From NCBI GenBank assembly GCA_963205115.1, contig CAUJHV010000006.1, positions 186,001 through 250,000 of the forward strand: a DNA stretch of 64,000 nucleotides, read 5' to 3'. The position numbers and the translations under genes are program-made. The DNA comes from Pseudomonadota bacterium (GTDB taxonomy: Bacteria > Pseudomonadota > Gammaproteobacteria > Burkholderiales > Burkholderiaceae_C). The notes under the pieces are model-generated. The model searched no databases. It was not told the origin of the DNA and saw only the letters and a program-made list of their open reading frames with translations. Below, piece after piece: positions 22,774 through 31,830 of this stretch (its first letter is position 1; every line of letters begins with the position of its first letter).

Positions 22774-25538
22774 GTGCTGCCGAGCAATGGCCAGCGCGAC
22801 CGGGCCGCGCGGCCTTGTGTGGACTCGCCGCGCAGCAGCGCCAGGGCCTTGTCGAAGTCGAAGGCGCCGACAGCCTGGAGCATGGGCGCCGCGGTCTTGC
22901 CCAAGGCGCGCCGGATCTCGACGTCGTGCTCGCGCGCAAATCGCAGAGCCCCCATTCCGCGGCCTTCCAGCAGACGCTCCAGCGTCCGGACCAGTTCGAC
23001 ATCGCCCGCCGGGGCAGTCGTCTGGGCGGCGGTGCGCGCCGGCGCAACAGCCCCGGCGCCCGGGGCTTCGGCCAGGGATGTCTCCAGCCCCTGCACGAGC
23101 CGGTCCAGGCCCTCGGCCAGGGCGAGAGCGCGCGTGCGCGCCTCGGACGCGTCAAGGGTCGATTCGCCCGGTGGCGGTACCGCAGACGCGAGGGCAGCCA
23201 CCTCCAGCGCGCCGATGGCACCGGCCGTGGCCTTCAAGGCATGCGCCAGTTCGTGGATGTCAGCCCACTGGCCGCTGGCGGCCATGGCGTGCAGGCGCGC
23301 GCTGTCTTCGCGGTGGCTTTGCACGAAGCGCTCCAGCAGACGCCCGAAGGCCACCGGATCGCCGCGCACCATCCGCATGCCCAGATCGGCGCGCAGTGCG
23401 CGCGCAGCGCGCCAGTGTGCAGTGAGCGCGGCACCCGGTGGCTGCGGGTCCTGCGCCAGTGGCGTTTCTGGCGTCGCTGGCGGCGTGGTGCCGGACATGG
23501 GCGCCAGGCCGGAGTTCGCGCCCATGCGCGGGCTGGCGCGGGCGGCAAGCAGTGCCTTCGCCAGTTCCGCCGGGCCGCAGGGTTTGACCAGCACGGCGGC
23601 CATGTCGCGCGGCACTTGCAGTCGATCCTTGTCGTCCGAACCGGGTGCGACCAGGGCGATCAGCAAGGGCGGCATTCCGCGTGACAAGGACCGGATGCGC
23701 TGGGCCAGCTCGCGGATCTCGATATCGCCCATCTCGGCGTCCAGCACGCAGATGTCAAAGGGCTGACCAGCGGCTTCGGCATGGCTGATCGCCAGCAGGG
23801 CTTCGGTGCCCGAACCCACGGCCTGAGCCCGGCAGCCCAGCGCATCGAGGTGGGTTGTGGTGGCTGCGCGTGCATCGTCCAGGTCGTTGACAACCAGCAC
23901 GCGCGAGGTCTCGAGATCGGTGGCCAGGCCCCAGTTTGTGTCTTCGATCTGGCCATCGGGCATTCGCAGATCGAACCAGAACGTCGAACCCCGGTTGGGC
24001 TGGCTGCGCGCCTGGAGTTCGCTGTGCATGCGATGCAGCACGCGGCGCGTGAGCGCCAGACCGAGGCCGGTCCCGCCGAACGTGCGGTTGGATGCCTGCT
24101 CGGCCTGCTCGAAAGGCTGGCCCAGACGCTGCAGGATCTCCTGCGGGATGCCGATGCCGGTGTCCGACACCTCGAAGCGCAGGAAGGCGCCGCGTTCGCC
24201 GTCGGGCAGCCGCCGCACGCGCACCGTCACGTGGCCTTGTGCCGTGAATTTCAGCGCGTTGCCGGTCAGGTTCATCAGGACCTGCCGCAGACCGGCCTCG
24301 TCCAGCGGGATCCGCGCCGGCACGTTTGCGTCGAACCAGGGCACCAGCTCGAGTCCCTTGTCTGCCGCGCGGCCGCACAGGGATTGGGCGACCTTGATGA
24401 CGCATTCGTGGACGTCCACGATCTGCGACACCGCCGGCTCGCTCGTGGATTCCAGGCGTGCCAGCTGCAGGATGTCGCTGAGCATGTCCATCAGCTGCTG
24501 CGCGGATTCCACGACGCGGCCCAGGGTCGCGGCCTGCGCGCCCGTGGCGCCCTGGCGTGCGACCTGCGCCAGGTTGATGATGGCGTTCATCGGCGTGCGC
24601 AGTTCGTGGCTCATGTTGGCCAGGAACGCCGCCTTCGAGCGTGTGGCCGCCTGCGCGCGGGCGCGCTCCTGATTCAGCGCCTCCTGGATCTTCTCGACCT
24701 GTGCGGCGCCCTCTGTTTCCAGACGTGCCTGGCGTTCCAGCGTCCGGTGCAGCTCGGTCACGTCGGTGAGCACGACCACCAGCTGCAGACCGCGCTGGAT
24801 CCGGGCCTGGGCGAATTCGGCGCGCACGTGCCGCGACCCACCGCGCGCCGTCAGCAGACGCAGCGCCTGTCCGTCGTTCAAGGGCTGCGTGCGGTAACCC
24901 GGGCTGTCGATCAGATCGCGCAGCACGCGGTCCAGCTCGTCGCCCCGCGGCCACTCGAGCCGGGGTCCGAGCTTGGTGCCCACGAGCGAGCCTTCGGCCT
25001 CGCCGAGCATGGCGCTCCCCGCCGGGTTGCAGCTGGCGATCGTGCCGTCACGGTGCAGCTCGAGAACGGCATGCGGCAGGCAGGCGCGCCACGCCGCAGC
25101 GCTGGCGGCCAGGTCCTCGGCCCGACGCTCCGATTGCGCCAGCGCGTCGCGCAGCCGGCGCGTCTCGTCTTCGATCGGCCGGATGTCGGCCACGATGCCG
25201 GGCGCGTTGTCATCGGCGGCCGGGAACACCTCCCAGCCCAGCAAGGAGCTGGGCGAGCCTTGAATGGACAGACGCCGCAGACGCCGCCCCACCGCCTGCG
25301 TGATGAAGGCCTGCAGCGCGACCACGCCACCGAAGGCCCCTGCCGCCAGAAGGCCGATGCCCGCCGGCGTCTGCATGCCGATGCCGCGCACGCGGCAGGC
25401 CAGCACGATGAAGGTCTCGAGAACCGCACACGCCAACACCCAGGCCGGGACCACCCAGGCCAGAGGGACTGCACCCGACGTCGGGTCGACGTCCGCGACG
25501 GTCGGCGTGTTCGGCGGGTCAGCCGGCCTCGGGTTCAT
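22770..25538 (-). CDS. hybrid histidine kinase with receiver and Hpt domains
   Basis: A 922-residue protein. Two membrane helices (about 27-47 and 60-80) are followed by a PAS-like domain (about 147-267), HisKA with FLANMSHELRTPMNA (His 311), HATPase with SDTGIGIP and GGTGLGL, a receiver-like domain (VVNDLDD, CVLDAEMGD, VKPCG) and an Hpt domain with HALKATAGAIG. A final ~60-residue helical part may be a decayed second Hpt. The receiver has divergent motifs but keeps Asp and Lys. ATG at 25538 lies 20 bp inside the end of the HD-GYP gene; the downstream kinase overlaps by four bases. The Hpt could serve the Hpt-less neighbour kinase. Confidence 0.9.
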   Translation of the reverse strand: MNPRPADPPNTPTVADVDPTSGAVPLAWVVPAWVLACAVLETFIVLACRVRGIGMQTPAGIGLLAAGAFGGVVALQAFITQAVGRRLRRLSIQGSPSSLLGWEVFPAADDNAPGIVADIRPIEDETRRLRDALAQSERRAEDLAASAAAWRACLPHAVLELHRDGTIASCNPAGSAMLGEAEGSLVGTKLGPRLEWPRGDELDRVLRDLIDSPGYRTQPLNDGQALRLLTARGGSRHVRAEFAQARIQRGLQLVVVLTDVTELHRTLERQARLETEGAAQVEKIQEALNQERARAQAATRSKAAFLANMSHELRTPMNAIINLAQVARQGATGAQAATLGRVVESAQQLMDMLSDILQLARLESTSEPAVSQIVDVHECVIKVAQSLCGRAADKGLELVPWFDANVPARIPLDEAGLRQVLMNLTGNALKFTAQGHVTVRVRRLPDGERGAFLRFEVSDTGIGIPQEILQRLGQPFEQAEQASNRTFGGTGLGLALTRRVLHRMHSELQARSQPNRGSTFWFDLRMPDGQIEDTNWGLATDLETSRVLVVNDLDDARAATTTHLDALGCRAQAVGSGTEALLAISHAEAAGQPFDICVLDAEMGDIEIRELAQRIRSLSRGMPPLLIALVAPGSDDKDRLQVPRDMAAVLVKPCGPAELAKALLAARASPRMGANSGLAPMSGTTPPATPETPLAQDPQPPGAALTAHWRAARALRADLGMRMVRGDPVAFGRLLERFVQSHREDSARLHAMAASGQWADIHELAHALKATAGAIGALEVAALASAVPPPGESTLDASEARTRALALAEGLDRLVQGLETSLAEAPGAGAVAPARTAAQTTAPAGDVELVRTLERLLEGRGMGALRFAREHDVEIRRALGKTAAPMLQAVGAFDFDKALALLRGESTQGRAARSRWPLLGST

Positions 25539-26736
25539 CGCGGTAACGGCTCGCGATGTCCAGGAAGTCGTCCAGGCGCGCGAGGAAGGCATCCACGATG
25601 TCCGGATCGAACTGGCTGCCGCGCCCCTGGACGATGATGCGCCGGACTTCCTCTGCCGGGAACGCAGGCTTGTAGACCCGTCGGCTGATCAGCGCGTCGA
25701 AGACGTCGGCCAGCGCCATCAGCCGCGCGCCCACGGGAATGGCGTCTCCGCTCAGGCCCGCCGGATAGCCGCTGCCGTCCCACTTTTCGTGGTGGCCCTG
25801 GGCGATGTCGCGGGCCACCTGCAGGAACTCCAGCGGATCTTCCGCGCCTGTGGTCGGCGCCATGCGCGCCTGGGCGGTGCGCATCTCGTTGCCGGCCTCG
25901 CCCATCGCCCGGTTCAGCGCGTTGCCGCCCAGCGCCGCGTGCGTCTTCATGATCTCGAATTCCTCGCGCGTCAACGGCCCGGGTTTGAGCAGGATGGCGT
26001 CGGGGATGCCGATCTTGCCGATGTCGTGCAGCGGCGCGGCCTGCACGATCTGGCGCAGGCGCGCATGGGACAGGCTCTCGCAGAAGCGCGGATGGTTCTG
26101 CAATTCGCGGCCCAGGACTTCGATATAGCCCTGCGTGCGCAGGATATGGTGTCCGGTTTCGAGGTCACGCGTCTCGCCCAGCGAGGCCAGCGCGCGCAGG
26201 CTTGCATGCTTGACGACGTTGATGTCGCGGGTGCGCAGCGCGATCTCGGCTTCCAGGTTCGCGTTCTGCCTGGACAGCATGTCGCGTGTGCGCTTGAGCT
26301 CGAGGTGCGTGCGGATGCGCGCCGTCAGCACCATCGGGCTGATGGGCTTGGTCACGTAGTCCACGGCGCCCGCGCGCAGGCCTTGCTCCTCGTCGACCGA
26401 CTCGACCTTGGCCGTGACGAAGATCACCGGGATGGAGGCCGTCAGCGGATCGGCCATCAGGTGCCGCAGCACCTCCATGCCGTCCATGCCAGGCATCATC
26501 ATGTCCAGCAGGATGAGGCTGGGCTGCGGGACCATCGTCGCTGCCGTCAGGGCGTGCGCGCCTGAATTGGCGAAGCGCAGGTCGTAGTCGGCCTCCAGCA
26601 ATTCGCCCAACAGCAGCAGATTCACCGGGTTGTCGTCCACGACCAGCAACAGCGGGCGGCTGTCCGGGTCGTTGCTCATGCCGGCGGCATCGCCCCAATC
26701 GAGGACCAGGGCGGAGGGGTCTACGAAATCGTTCAT
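25519..26736 (-). CDS. response regulator with HD-GYP cyclic-di-GMP phosphodiesterase domain
   Basis: A 405-residue protein. The receiver has LVVDDN and phospho-acceptor Asp 78 (LILLDMMMPGMDG). A coiled linker leads to an HD-GYP domain with HDIGKIGIPD (HD at 237-238), HHEKWDGSGYPAG (GYP at 323-325) and the later ALADVFDAL motif, so the metal ligands look intact. Such proteins hydrolyse cyclic-di-GMP when phosphorylated. An insertion of about 25 residues lies between the HD and GYP motifs. ATG 26736 is reported; ATG 26679 (MSNDPDS) would start just before the receiver and would fit a sigma-28-like promoter better. Confidence 0.93.
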   Translation of the reverse strand: MNDFVDPSALVLDWGDAAGMSNDPDSRPLLLVVDDNPVNLLLLGELLEADYDLRFANSGAHALTAATMVPQPSLILLDMMMPGMDGMEVLRHLMADPLTASIPVIFVTAKVESVDEEQGLRAGAVDYVTKPISPMVLTARIRTHLELKRTRDMLSRQNANLEAEIALRTRDINVVKHASLRALASLGETRDLETGHHILRTQGYIEVLGRELQNHPRFCESLSHARLRQIVQAAPLHDIGKIGIPDAILLKPGPLTREEFEIMKTHAALGGNALNRAMGEAGNEMRTAQARMAPTTGAEDPLEFLQVARDIAQGHHEKWDGSGYPAGLSGDAIPVGARLMALADVFDALISRRVYKPAFPAEEVRRIIVQGRGSQFDPDIVDAFLARLDDFLDIASRYRDEPEAG

Positions 26737-26743
26737 CGCTGAG

Positions 26744-26771
26744 CTATCGGCGCGAAATCCGGCGTGCTTGA
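26744..26771 (-). promoter_or_regulatory. possible sigma-28-like promoter before the HD-GYP operon
   Basis: On the minus strand GCCGATAG (7 of 8 to the flagellar sigma-28 -10) is preceded by TCAA at a spacing of 16 (consensus TAAA, 15). It lies seven bases before ATG 26736, so a transcript from it would fit the later ATG at 26679. A chance match cannot be excluded. Confidence 0.25.
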
Positions 26772-26932
26772 GGATTTGTGCACCTGGCGACCGTGGCGGC
26801 GCCGCACCCCGCGTGGCACGCGGGCGGGAGCGCCGCGGGGCTTGCCGGCGGGGCGGCTGCTGCTGTTACGCTTCGTGTTCAACACATGGCGATTCCGGCC
26901 TTCGGACGGCGCCAAAAACCGGAGGCAACGCG

Positions 26933-27688
26933 ATGGATCTTCAATTGGCGGGCCGTACCGCGCTGGTGACGGGGGCCTCGGTGGGCATCGGACGGGGCAT
27001 CGCGCTGGCGCTGGCCGCGGAAGGCGTGCGCGTGGCGGTGACGGCGCGCCGGCTGGACAAGCTCGAGGAGCTGGCGCAGGCGATCACCGCGGCGGGCGGC
27101 GCGCAGCCGGTCCTGATCGAGCAGGACATGTATGCCGAAGACGCGGCCGAGCGCCTGTCGCGCGCTGCGATCCAGGGCCTGGGTCACGTCGACATCCTCG
27201 TGAACAACGCCGGCGGCTCGCGCAGTTTCAAGGATCTGCACGTCAGCGAGGCCCAGTGGCAGGAGGCGATGACGCTGAACTTCCACCGCCCGCGTCAGCT
27301 GGGCGACGCGCTGATCGACCCGATGATCGCGCGCGGCTGGGGCCGCGTGATCTGCATCACCGGCAAGAGCGAGCCCGAGCACATCAACGGCGCCTTCTGC
27401 GCCAAGGCCGGCATCCACAGCTGGGCCAAGGGCCTGAGCCGCATGGTGGGCAAGCACGGCATCACGGTGAACTGCATCCCGCCGGGGCGCATCCATTCCG
27501 AGCAGATCTTCCGCAACTACACGCCGGAATACCGGCAGTGGCAGTGCGAGAACGAGATCCCGATGGGGCGCTACGGCGAGCCCGAGGATCTGGCGAATCT
27601 GGTGTGCTTCCTCGCCAGCCCGCGGGCGAGTTACATCACCGGCGCCGTGATCCCCGTGGACGGCGGCCTGCGCCGCTACCAGTTCTGA
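26933..27688 (+). CDS. SDR-family protein lacking the catalytic tyrosine
   Basis: A 251-residue short-chain dehydrogenase fold protein. The cofactor motif TGASVGIG (residues 14-21) and the NNAGG motif are intact. In the active-site helix the conserved Lys is present (GAFCAKAGIHSWAK), but the position four before it, normally Tyr, is Ala, and the usual Ser is not obvious. It probably binds NAD(P) but may not act as a standard alcohol dehydrogenase. A GGAGG ribosome site precedes the ATG. A Bug receptor gene follows after 29 bp, so the pair is likely one catabolic operon. Confidence 0.85.
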   Translation: MDLQLAGRTALVTGASVGIGRGIALALAAEGVRVAVTARRLDKLEELAQAITAAGGAQPVLIEQDMYAEDAAERLSRAAIQGLGHVDILVNNAGGSRSFKDLHVSEAQWQEAMTLNFHRPRQLGDALIDPMIARGWGRVICITGKSEPEHINGAFCAKAGIHSWAKGLSRMVGKHGITVNCIPPGRIHSEQIFRNYTPEYRQWQCENEIPMGRYGEPEDLANLVCFLASPRASYITGAVIPVDGGLRRYQF

Positions 27689-27717
27689 CCCGACCCCTTC
27701 TTGCAGGATTTGAAGCC

Positions 27718-28689
27718 ATGACCCTGGATCGACGCGTTTTCATCTCGGCCGCCGCACTGGCCGCTCCCGGTTGGGCCGGCGCGCAAGCGGCCTGGCCCCG
27801 CCAATCCGTGCGCTTCGTTGTGCCCTTCGCGCCCGGCGGCACCAGCGAGATCGTGGCCCGCACGGTGGCGCAGGAGCTCACCAAGCAACTGGGCCAGACG
27901 GTCTATGTGGAGAACAAGGGCGGCGGCGCCGGCGTGCCGGCGATGACCGAGGTGGCCAAGGCCGCGCCCGACGGCCACACGCTCATCCTGGGCCACGTGG
28001 GCTCGCTGGCGGTGCATCCCTACATCTTCGACAACCTGGCCTACGACGTGAACCGCGACTTCGTGCCGGTCACGATGCTGGCGCGGGTGCCCAACCTGTT
28101 CGCCATCCATGCCGACGTGCCGGCCAAGGATTTCAAGTCCTTCGTCGAGTACGTGAAGAAGAACCCCGGCAAGCTGGACTACGGCTCGGCGGGCAACGCC
28201 AGCGCCGGACACCTGGCGATGGAGTACCTGAAGATGGTCACCGGGATGTTCATGACGCACATCCCCTACCGGGGCACCGGGCCGATGCTGACCGACCTGC
28301 TGGCCGGCCGCACGCAGGCCACCTCCGCGGGCCTGCCGGCGCTGCTGCCGCAGATCAAGGCCGGCAAGCTGCGCGCGATCGCGGTCGGCACGGCGCAGCG
28401 CCTGCCGATGCTGCCCGACGTGCCGACCGTCGCCGAGATGGGCTTCAAGGACTTCGAGACCTCGCAGTGGTACGGCATTCTTGCGCCCGCCGGCACGCCG
28501 CGGGACATCGTCAAGCGCCTGCAGGAAGAGTCCTTGAAGGCCCTGAAGAGCAATTCGGTGACGGCCCGCTTTACCAACGACGGCGCGTTCGGCGGTGGCG
28601 GGCCGCCGGAAGAGTTCTCCGCCTTCATCGCGGGCCAGCAGAAGGTCTGGAGCGCCATCATCAAGCGGGCCGGCATCAAGCCGGATTGA
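27718..28689 (+). CDS. Bug-family periplasmic solute-binding protein
   Basis: A 323-residue tripartite-tricarboxylate-transporter-type receptor (BugT family). A signal peptide with a twin-Arg-like DRRVF start ends near residue 22 (GAQA). Family motifs include PFAPGGTSEIVAR, ENKGGGAG, DGHTLILG, PYRGTGPMLTDLLAG and LPDVPTVAEMGF. Bug proteins bind carboxylates or other small organic acids in the periplasm; no membrane partner is nearby, as is common for this family in Burkholderiales. It is cotranscribed with the SDR gene upstream and converges with a GNAT gene. Confidence 0.92.
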   Translation: MTLDRRVFISAAALAAPGWAGAQAAWPRQSVRFVVPFAPGGTSEIVARTVAQELTKQLGQTVYVENKGGGAGVPAMTEVAKAAPDGHTLILGHVGSLAVHPYIFDNLAYDVNRDFVPVTMLARVPNLFAIHADVPAKDFKSFVEYVKKNPGKLDYGSAGNASAGHLAMEYLKMVTGMFMTHIPYRGTGPMLTDLLAGRTQATSAGLPALLPQIKAGKLRAIAVGTAQRLPMLPDVPTVAEMGFKDFETSQWYGILAPAGTPRDIVKRLQEESLKALKSNSVTARFTNDGAFGGGGPPEEFSAFIAGQQKVWSAIIKRAGIKPD

Positions 28690-28704
28690 AGCCCGCGGCT
28701 GACG

Positions 28705-28725
28705 CGCCGGGCGCCGCGCCCGGCG
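28705..28725. terminator. hairpin between convergent Bug and GNAT genes
   Basis: An 8-bp stem (28705-28712 CGCCGGGC with 28718-28725 GCCCGGCG) lies in the 82-bp convergent gap. It lacks a U run on either side, so it is only a probable terminator. Confidence 0.4.
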
Positions 28726-28771
28726 TGGCCGATGTGCACGGCGAGGCGCGTCGTGCGACGACCCGCGGGCT

Positions 28772-29230
28772 CTACAGCCGACGCGTCATGAATATGCTCA
28801 GCGGATCCTCGACATAACCCTCGAAGGGCCCGCAGCGCGTGAAGCCGAAGCCTTCGTACAGCCGCACGGCCGGCTCGAAACCCGGCTGCGCGCCGGTTTC
28901 CAGGCTCAGCCGCTCGTAGCCGCGCTGGCGCGCGGTATCGAGGATGTGCGTCAGCACGGCCCGCGCGACGCCTTGGCCACGGAAGGCTTCGCGTGTGCGC
29001 ATGGACTTGATCTCGCCGTGGTTCGCGTCCAGGGCCTTCAGTGCGCCGCAGCCCATCAATTCATCGCCGTCCGACCAGACGCTCCAGAAGCTGATGTCGG
29101 GCTGGCGCAGCCGGTCGAGGTCCAGCGCGTGCACGCTTTCCGGCGGCGACTGGCTGTGCATGTGCGCCAGGTGTTCTTCCAGCAGCGCGCGAATCTGCGG
29201 GCCTCTCAGGTCGTCGAGAACGATCTTCAT
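28772..29230 (-). CDS. GNAT-family N-acetyltransferase
   Basis: A 152-residue single-domain acetyltransferase. The acetyl-CoA-binding signature is IKSMRTREAFRGQGVARAVL (Arg/Gln-x-x-Gly-x-Gly/Ala), followed by YERLSLETG and a C-terminal YEGFGFTRCGPFEGY motif. This resembles the PhnO/YhbS-like small-substrate group, but the substrate is unknown. It is divergent from the binding-protein gene at 29321. Confidence 0.9.
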   Translation of the reverse strand: MKIVLDDLRGPQIRALLEEHLAHMHSQSPPESVHALDLDRLRQPDISFWSVWSDGDELMGCGALKALDANHGEIKSMRTREAFRGQGVARAVLTHILDTARQRGYERLSLETGAQPGFEPAVRLYEGFGFTRCGPFEGYVEDPLSIFMTRRL

Positions 29231-29320
29231 GGCGTTCGAGTGTAGAGGGCACACACGTTCTGGGCAGCGCGGCGGGCGGGCCCGACAATGGTGCGTCGCT
29301 GTCTCCTCGCCGCCCCCACC

Positions 29321-30895
29321 ATGAAGCTGCTTCGTCGGATCTGCCAGGCCTTGCTGGCGCTGCTGTGCCTGAGTGCCGGCAGCCAGGCCGCCACCTTGCG
29401 CATCGCCAGCGCGTTCGATCCGCAGACCCTGGATCCGCATGCGCTGGCCCTGCTGTACCACACGCGGGTCATCGGACAGGTCTACGAGTCCCTGGTCAAC
29501 CGCGACGCCGACTACCGGCTCGAGCCGGCGCTGGCCACCGAGTGGCGCATGACCAGCGCCACGAGCTGGCGCCTGCGCATCCGCAGCGGCGTGAGCTTCC
29601 ACGACGGCAGCCCGATGACGGTGGACGACGTGGTCTTCTCGCTGCAGCGGGTGATGGCCGCGCCGTCGCAACGGGCCTTTCAGCTGAAGGGCGTGTCGGC
29701 CGTGCGCAAGGTCGACGAGTCGACGATCGACATCCTCACCGAGGCGCCCGACGCGGTGCTGCCGGAGAAGCTGGTCTTCCTGTCGATCATGAGCAAGGCC
29801 TGGGCCGAAAAGCACGGCGTGCAGAAGGCCCAGGATTTCAACGGCAAGCAGGAGACCTACGCCATCCGCAACGCCAACGGCACGGGCCCCTACCGCGTGA
29901 CGCGTTACGAACCCGATGTGCGTGTCGTGCTGCAGCGGCATCCGCAGTGGTGGGGCCGCAGCGACGCGCGCACGGGCAACGTCGACGAGGCCCAGTTCAT
30001 CACCATCAAGAGCGACGCCACGCGGCTGGCGGCGCTGTCGTCCGGCGAGGTCGACCTGGTGCTCGATCCGCCGTTCCAGGACGTGGCGCGCCTGAAGCAG
30101 GACAGCCGCATCGCCCTGTCGCAGATGCCCGATATCGGCCAGCAGTACCTGACCTTCGACCAGGCACGCGACGAACTCGAGGGCAGTGACGTGAAGGGCC
30201 GCAACCCCTTCAAGGACCTGCGCGTGCGCCAGGCCGTCTACCACGCCATCAACATGCCGGTGATCATCGACAAGGTGCTGCGCGGCCAGGCCGTGCCCAC
30301 CGGCGCCTTCCTGTCGCCGCGTGTCGAAGGCTCTCCGGCGGAGCTCGACAAGCGCCTGCCCTTCGATCCGGCGCGCGCGAAGGCGCTGCTCGCGCAGGCC
30401 GGCTACCCCAATGGCTTTTCCGTGACGCTGGATTGCGTGAACGTCGCCTGGCGCGAGAACGTCTGCCAGGCCGTCACCGCCATGCTCACGCAGGTGGGCA
30501 TCCGCACCAGCCTGCGTTCGAGCCCGACCAACCAGTTTTTCCCCAAGCTCAGCCAGGGCACGGCGGCTTTCATCGAATACGGCTGGACGGCCACGCCCGA
30601 TGCCTGGGCCTCGCTCAACGGCCTGTTCCGCACCTTCGACCGCACGGGCCTGGGCACCTTCAACGCCGGGCGCTACAGCAACCCGAAGCTGGACACGCTG
30701 ATCGACAACATCCGCGTCGAGCCCGATCTCACACGCCGACGTGCCATGGTGACCACCGCGTTGCGGCTGATTGCCGACGATCTGCCCTACGTGCCGCTGT
30801 ACCGGCGCACGCTGAACTGGGCCTATGCGAAGAAGGTCAGCCTGGTGCAGTGGCCGAATGACACGATCGAACTGCGCTGGGTGCGCGTGAAGTGA
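29321..30895 (+). CDS. ABC transporter peptide-type substrate-binding protein
   Basis: A 524-residue family 5 (DppA/OppA-like) extracellular binding protein. The signal peptide spans about residues 1-22 (MKLLRRICQALLALLCLSAG, cut near SQA). Family features are the DPQTLDPHA start, the YESLVNRD segment and the GTGPYRVTRYEPD motif. It would bind a peptide, opine, nickel complex or similar solute in the periplasm. No permease or ATPase genes are adjacent, so it is an orphan receptor. A TetR gene follows after 16 bp and may control it. ATG 29321 is chosen for the signal peptide. Confidence 0.9.
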   Translation: MKLLRRICQALLALLCLSAGSQAATLRIASAFDPQTLDPHALALLYHTRVIGQVYESLVNRDADYRLEPALATEWRMTSATSWRLRIRSGVSFHDGSPMTVDDVVFSLQRVMAAPSQRAFQLKGVSAVRKVDESTIDILTEAPDAVLPEKLVFLSIMSKAWAEKHGVQKAQDFNGKQETYAIRNANGTGPYRVTRYEPDVRVVLQRHPQWWGRSDARTGNVDEAQFITIKSDATRLAALSSGEVDLVLDPPFQDVARLKQDSRIALSQMPDIGQQYLTFDQARDELEGSDVKGRNPFKDLRVRQAVYHAINMPVIIDKVLRGQAVPTGAFLSPRVEGSPAELDKRLPFDPARAKALLAQAGYPNGFSVTLDCVNVAWRENVCQAVTAMLTQVGIRTSLRSSPTNQFFPKLSQGTAAFIEYGWTATPDAWASLNGLFRTFDRTGLGTFNAGRYSNPKLDTLIDNIRVEPDLTRRRAMVTTALRLIADDLPYVPLYRRTLNWAYAKKVSLVQWPNDTIELRWVRVK

Positions 30896-30911
30896 CCGGG
30901 TGGATGGCCGA

Positions 30912-31721
30912 GTGAGTACACGTCCACGCAAGATCGCCGCCGCGGGCGCCGCGCCGGCACCGGTTGCCGTGACGTCGGCCGCTCCTCCCGCACCGCCCGC
31001 GCCGCGCACACGCTCGGCGCGCGTACTGCAGAAGCACGACGACAAGCTCACGCTGATCCTGCGCACGGCCGCCTTGCTGTTTGCCGAGCACGGCTACGAC
31101 GCCACCTCGCTGGACATGATTGCCGAGCAGCTGGGCATGCACAAGGCCACGCTGTACCACTACATCGACGGCAAGGAGTCGATCCTCTTCCAGTGCCAGC
31201 TGCGCTCGTTCACCGACCTGGATGAGGTCGAGGCGCATGCGCGCGACCGCAGCCTCGGCGTGCTGGCGCGGCTGCGCTACTTCACGGTGCACCTGGCGCG
31301 CGCGCAGCACAACGAATTCGGGCGCTGCCTGGTGCTGATCGGCCCGAAGCCGCTGGCCGAAGCCGCGGGCGGCGAGATCCGCCGCATCCAGCGGCGGCTG
31401 GACACCATCGTGCGCGACCTCATCAAGGAGGGCCATGCCAGCGGCGAGCTGGACGTGCCCGATCCCGCGCTGGCCGGCGCGATGCTGTTTGGCGCGCTGG
31501 GGTGGGTGCCGCGCTGGTACAGCCCGCAGGGGCGTTATGCGGTCGACGAGATCGCCAATGCCTTCTTCGACCTCTTCGAGCGCGGCATCCGCGGGCCGAA
31601 GGCTGCGCCGGCCGGCCCGCGCACGCCGGGCATCGGCGCGCCGCCGCTGAAGTCGACCGTCAGCCGCCCGAAGACCAGGCCACGCCCTGCGCCAGCCCGC
31701 GCGGCGTCGCGTCCGCGCTGA
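30912..31721 (+). CDS. TetR-family transcription regulator
   Basis: A protein of about 269 residues with a disordered Ala/Pro-rich N-terminal stretch of some 35 residues. The TetR HTH follows (LRTAALLFAEHGYDATSLDM then LGMHKATLYHYIDGKESIL). The ligand-binding part is TetR_C-like, and the C-terminal tail is basic and Pro/Arg-rich. No ATG precedes the HTH; GTG 30912 has GGATGG upstream, and GTG 30900 is an alternative. It is downstream of the orphan binding-protein gene and upstream of hairpin element A and xylulokinase. Targets are unknown. Confidence 0.88.
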   Translation: MSTRPRKIAAAGAAPAPVAVTSAAPPAPPAPRTRSARVLQKHDDKLTLILRTAALLFAEHGYDATSLDMIAEQLGMHKATLYHYIDGKESILFQCQLRSFTDLDEVEAHARDRSLGVLARLRYFTVHLARAQHNEFGRCLVLIGPKPLAEAAGGEIRRIQRRLDTIVRDLIKEGHASGELDVPDPALAGAMLFGALGWVPRWYSPQGRYAVDEIANAFFDLFERGIRGPKAAPAGPRTPGIGAPPLKSTVSRPKTRPRPAPARAASRPR

Positions 31722-31830
31722 AGCCGGCCGCGGCCCGCAGGGCGCCGCGCCAGGGCGATACGATCGACGTCATGTCCAAGGCCTGCATCCGCACACACGA
31801 CAGCCGGCGTCCATTCGCCGCCCTTGCTAG

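Noticed and set aside
20011..23766. A 3.7-kb open frame antisense to the two hybrid kinases.
   Set aside because: It is composed of Arg/Ala/Gly-rich sequence with no domain, covers two clearly real genes on the other strand, and is expected by chance at this GC content.
30900..30911. GTG 30900 as the start of the TetR gene.
   Set aside because: It has no ribosome-binding sequence; GTG 30912 has GGATGG at a suitable distance. The choice remains uncertain.
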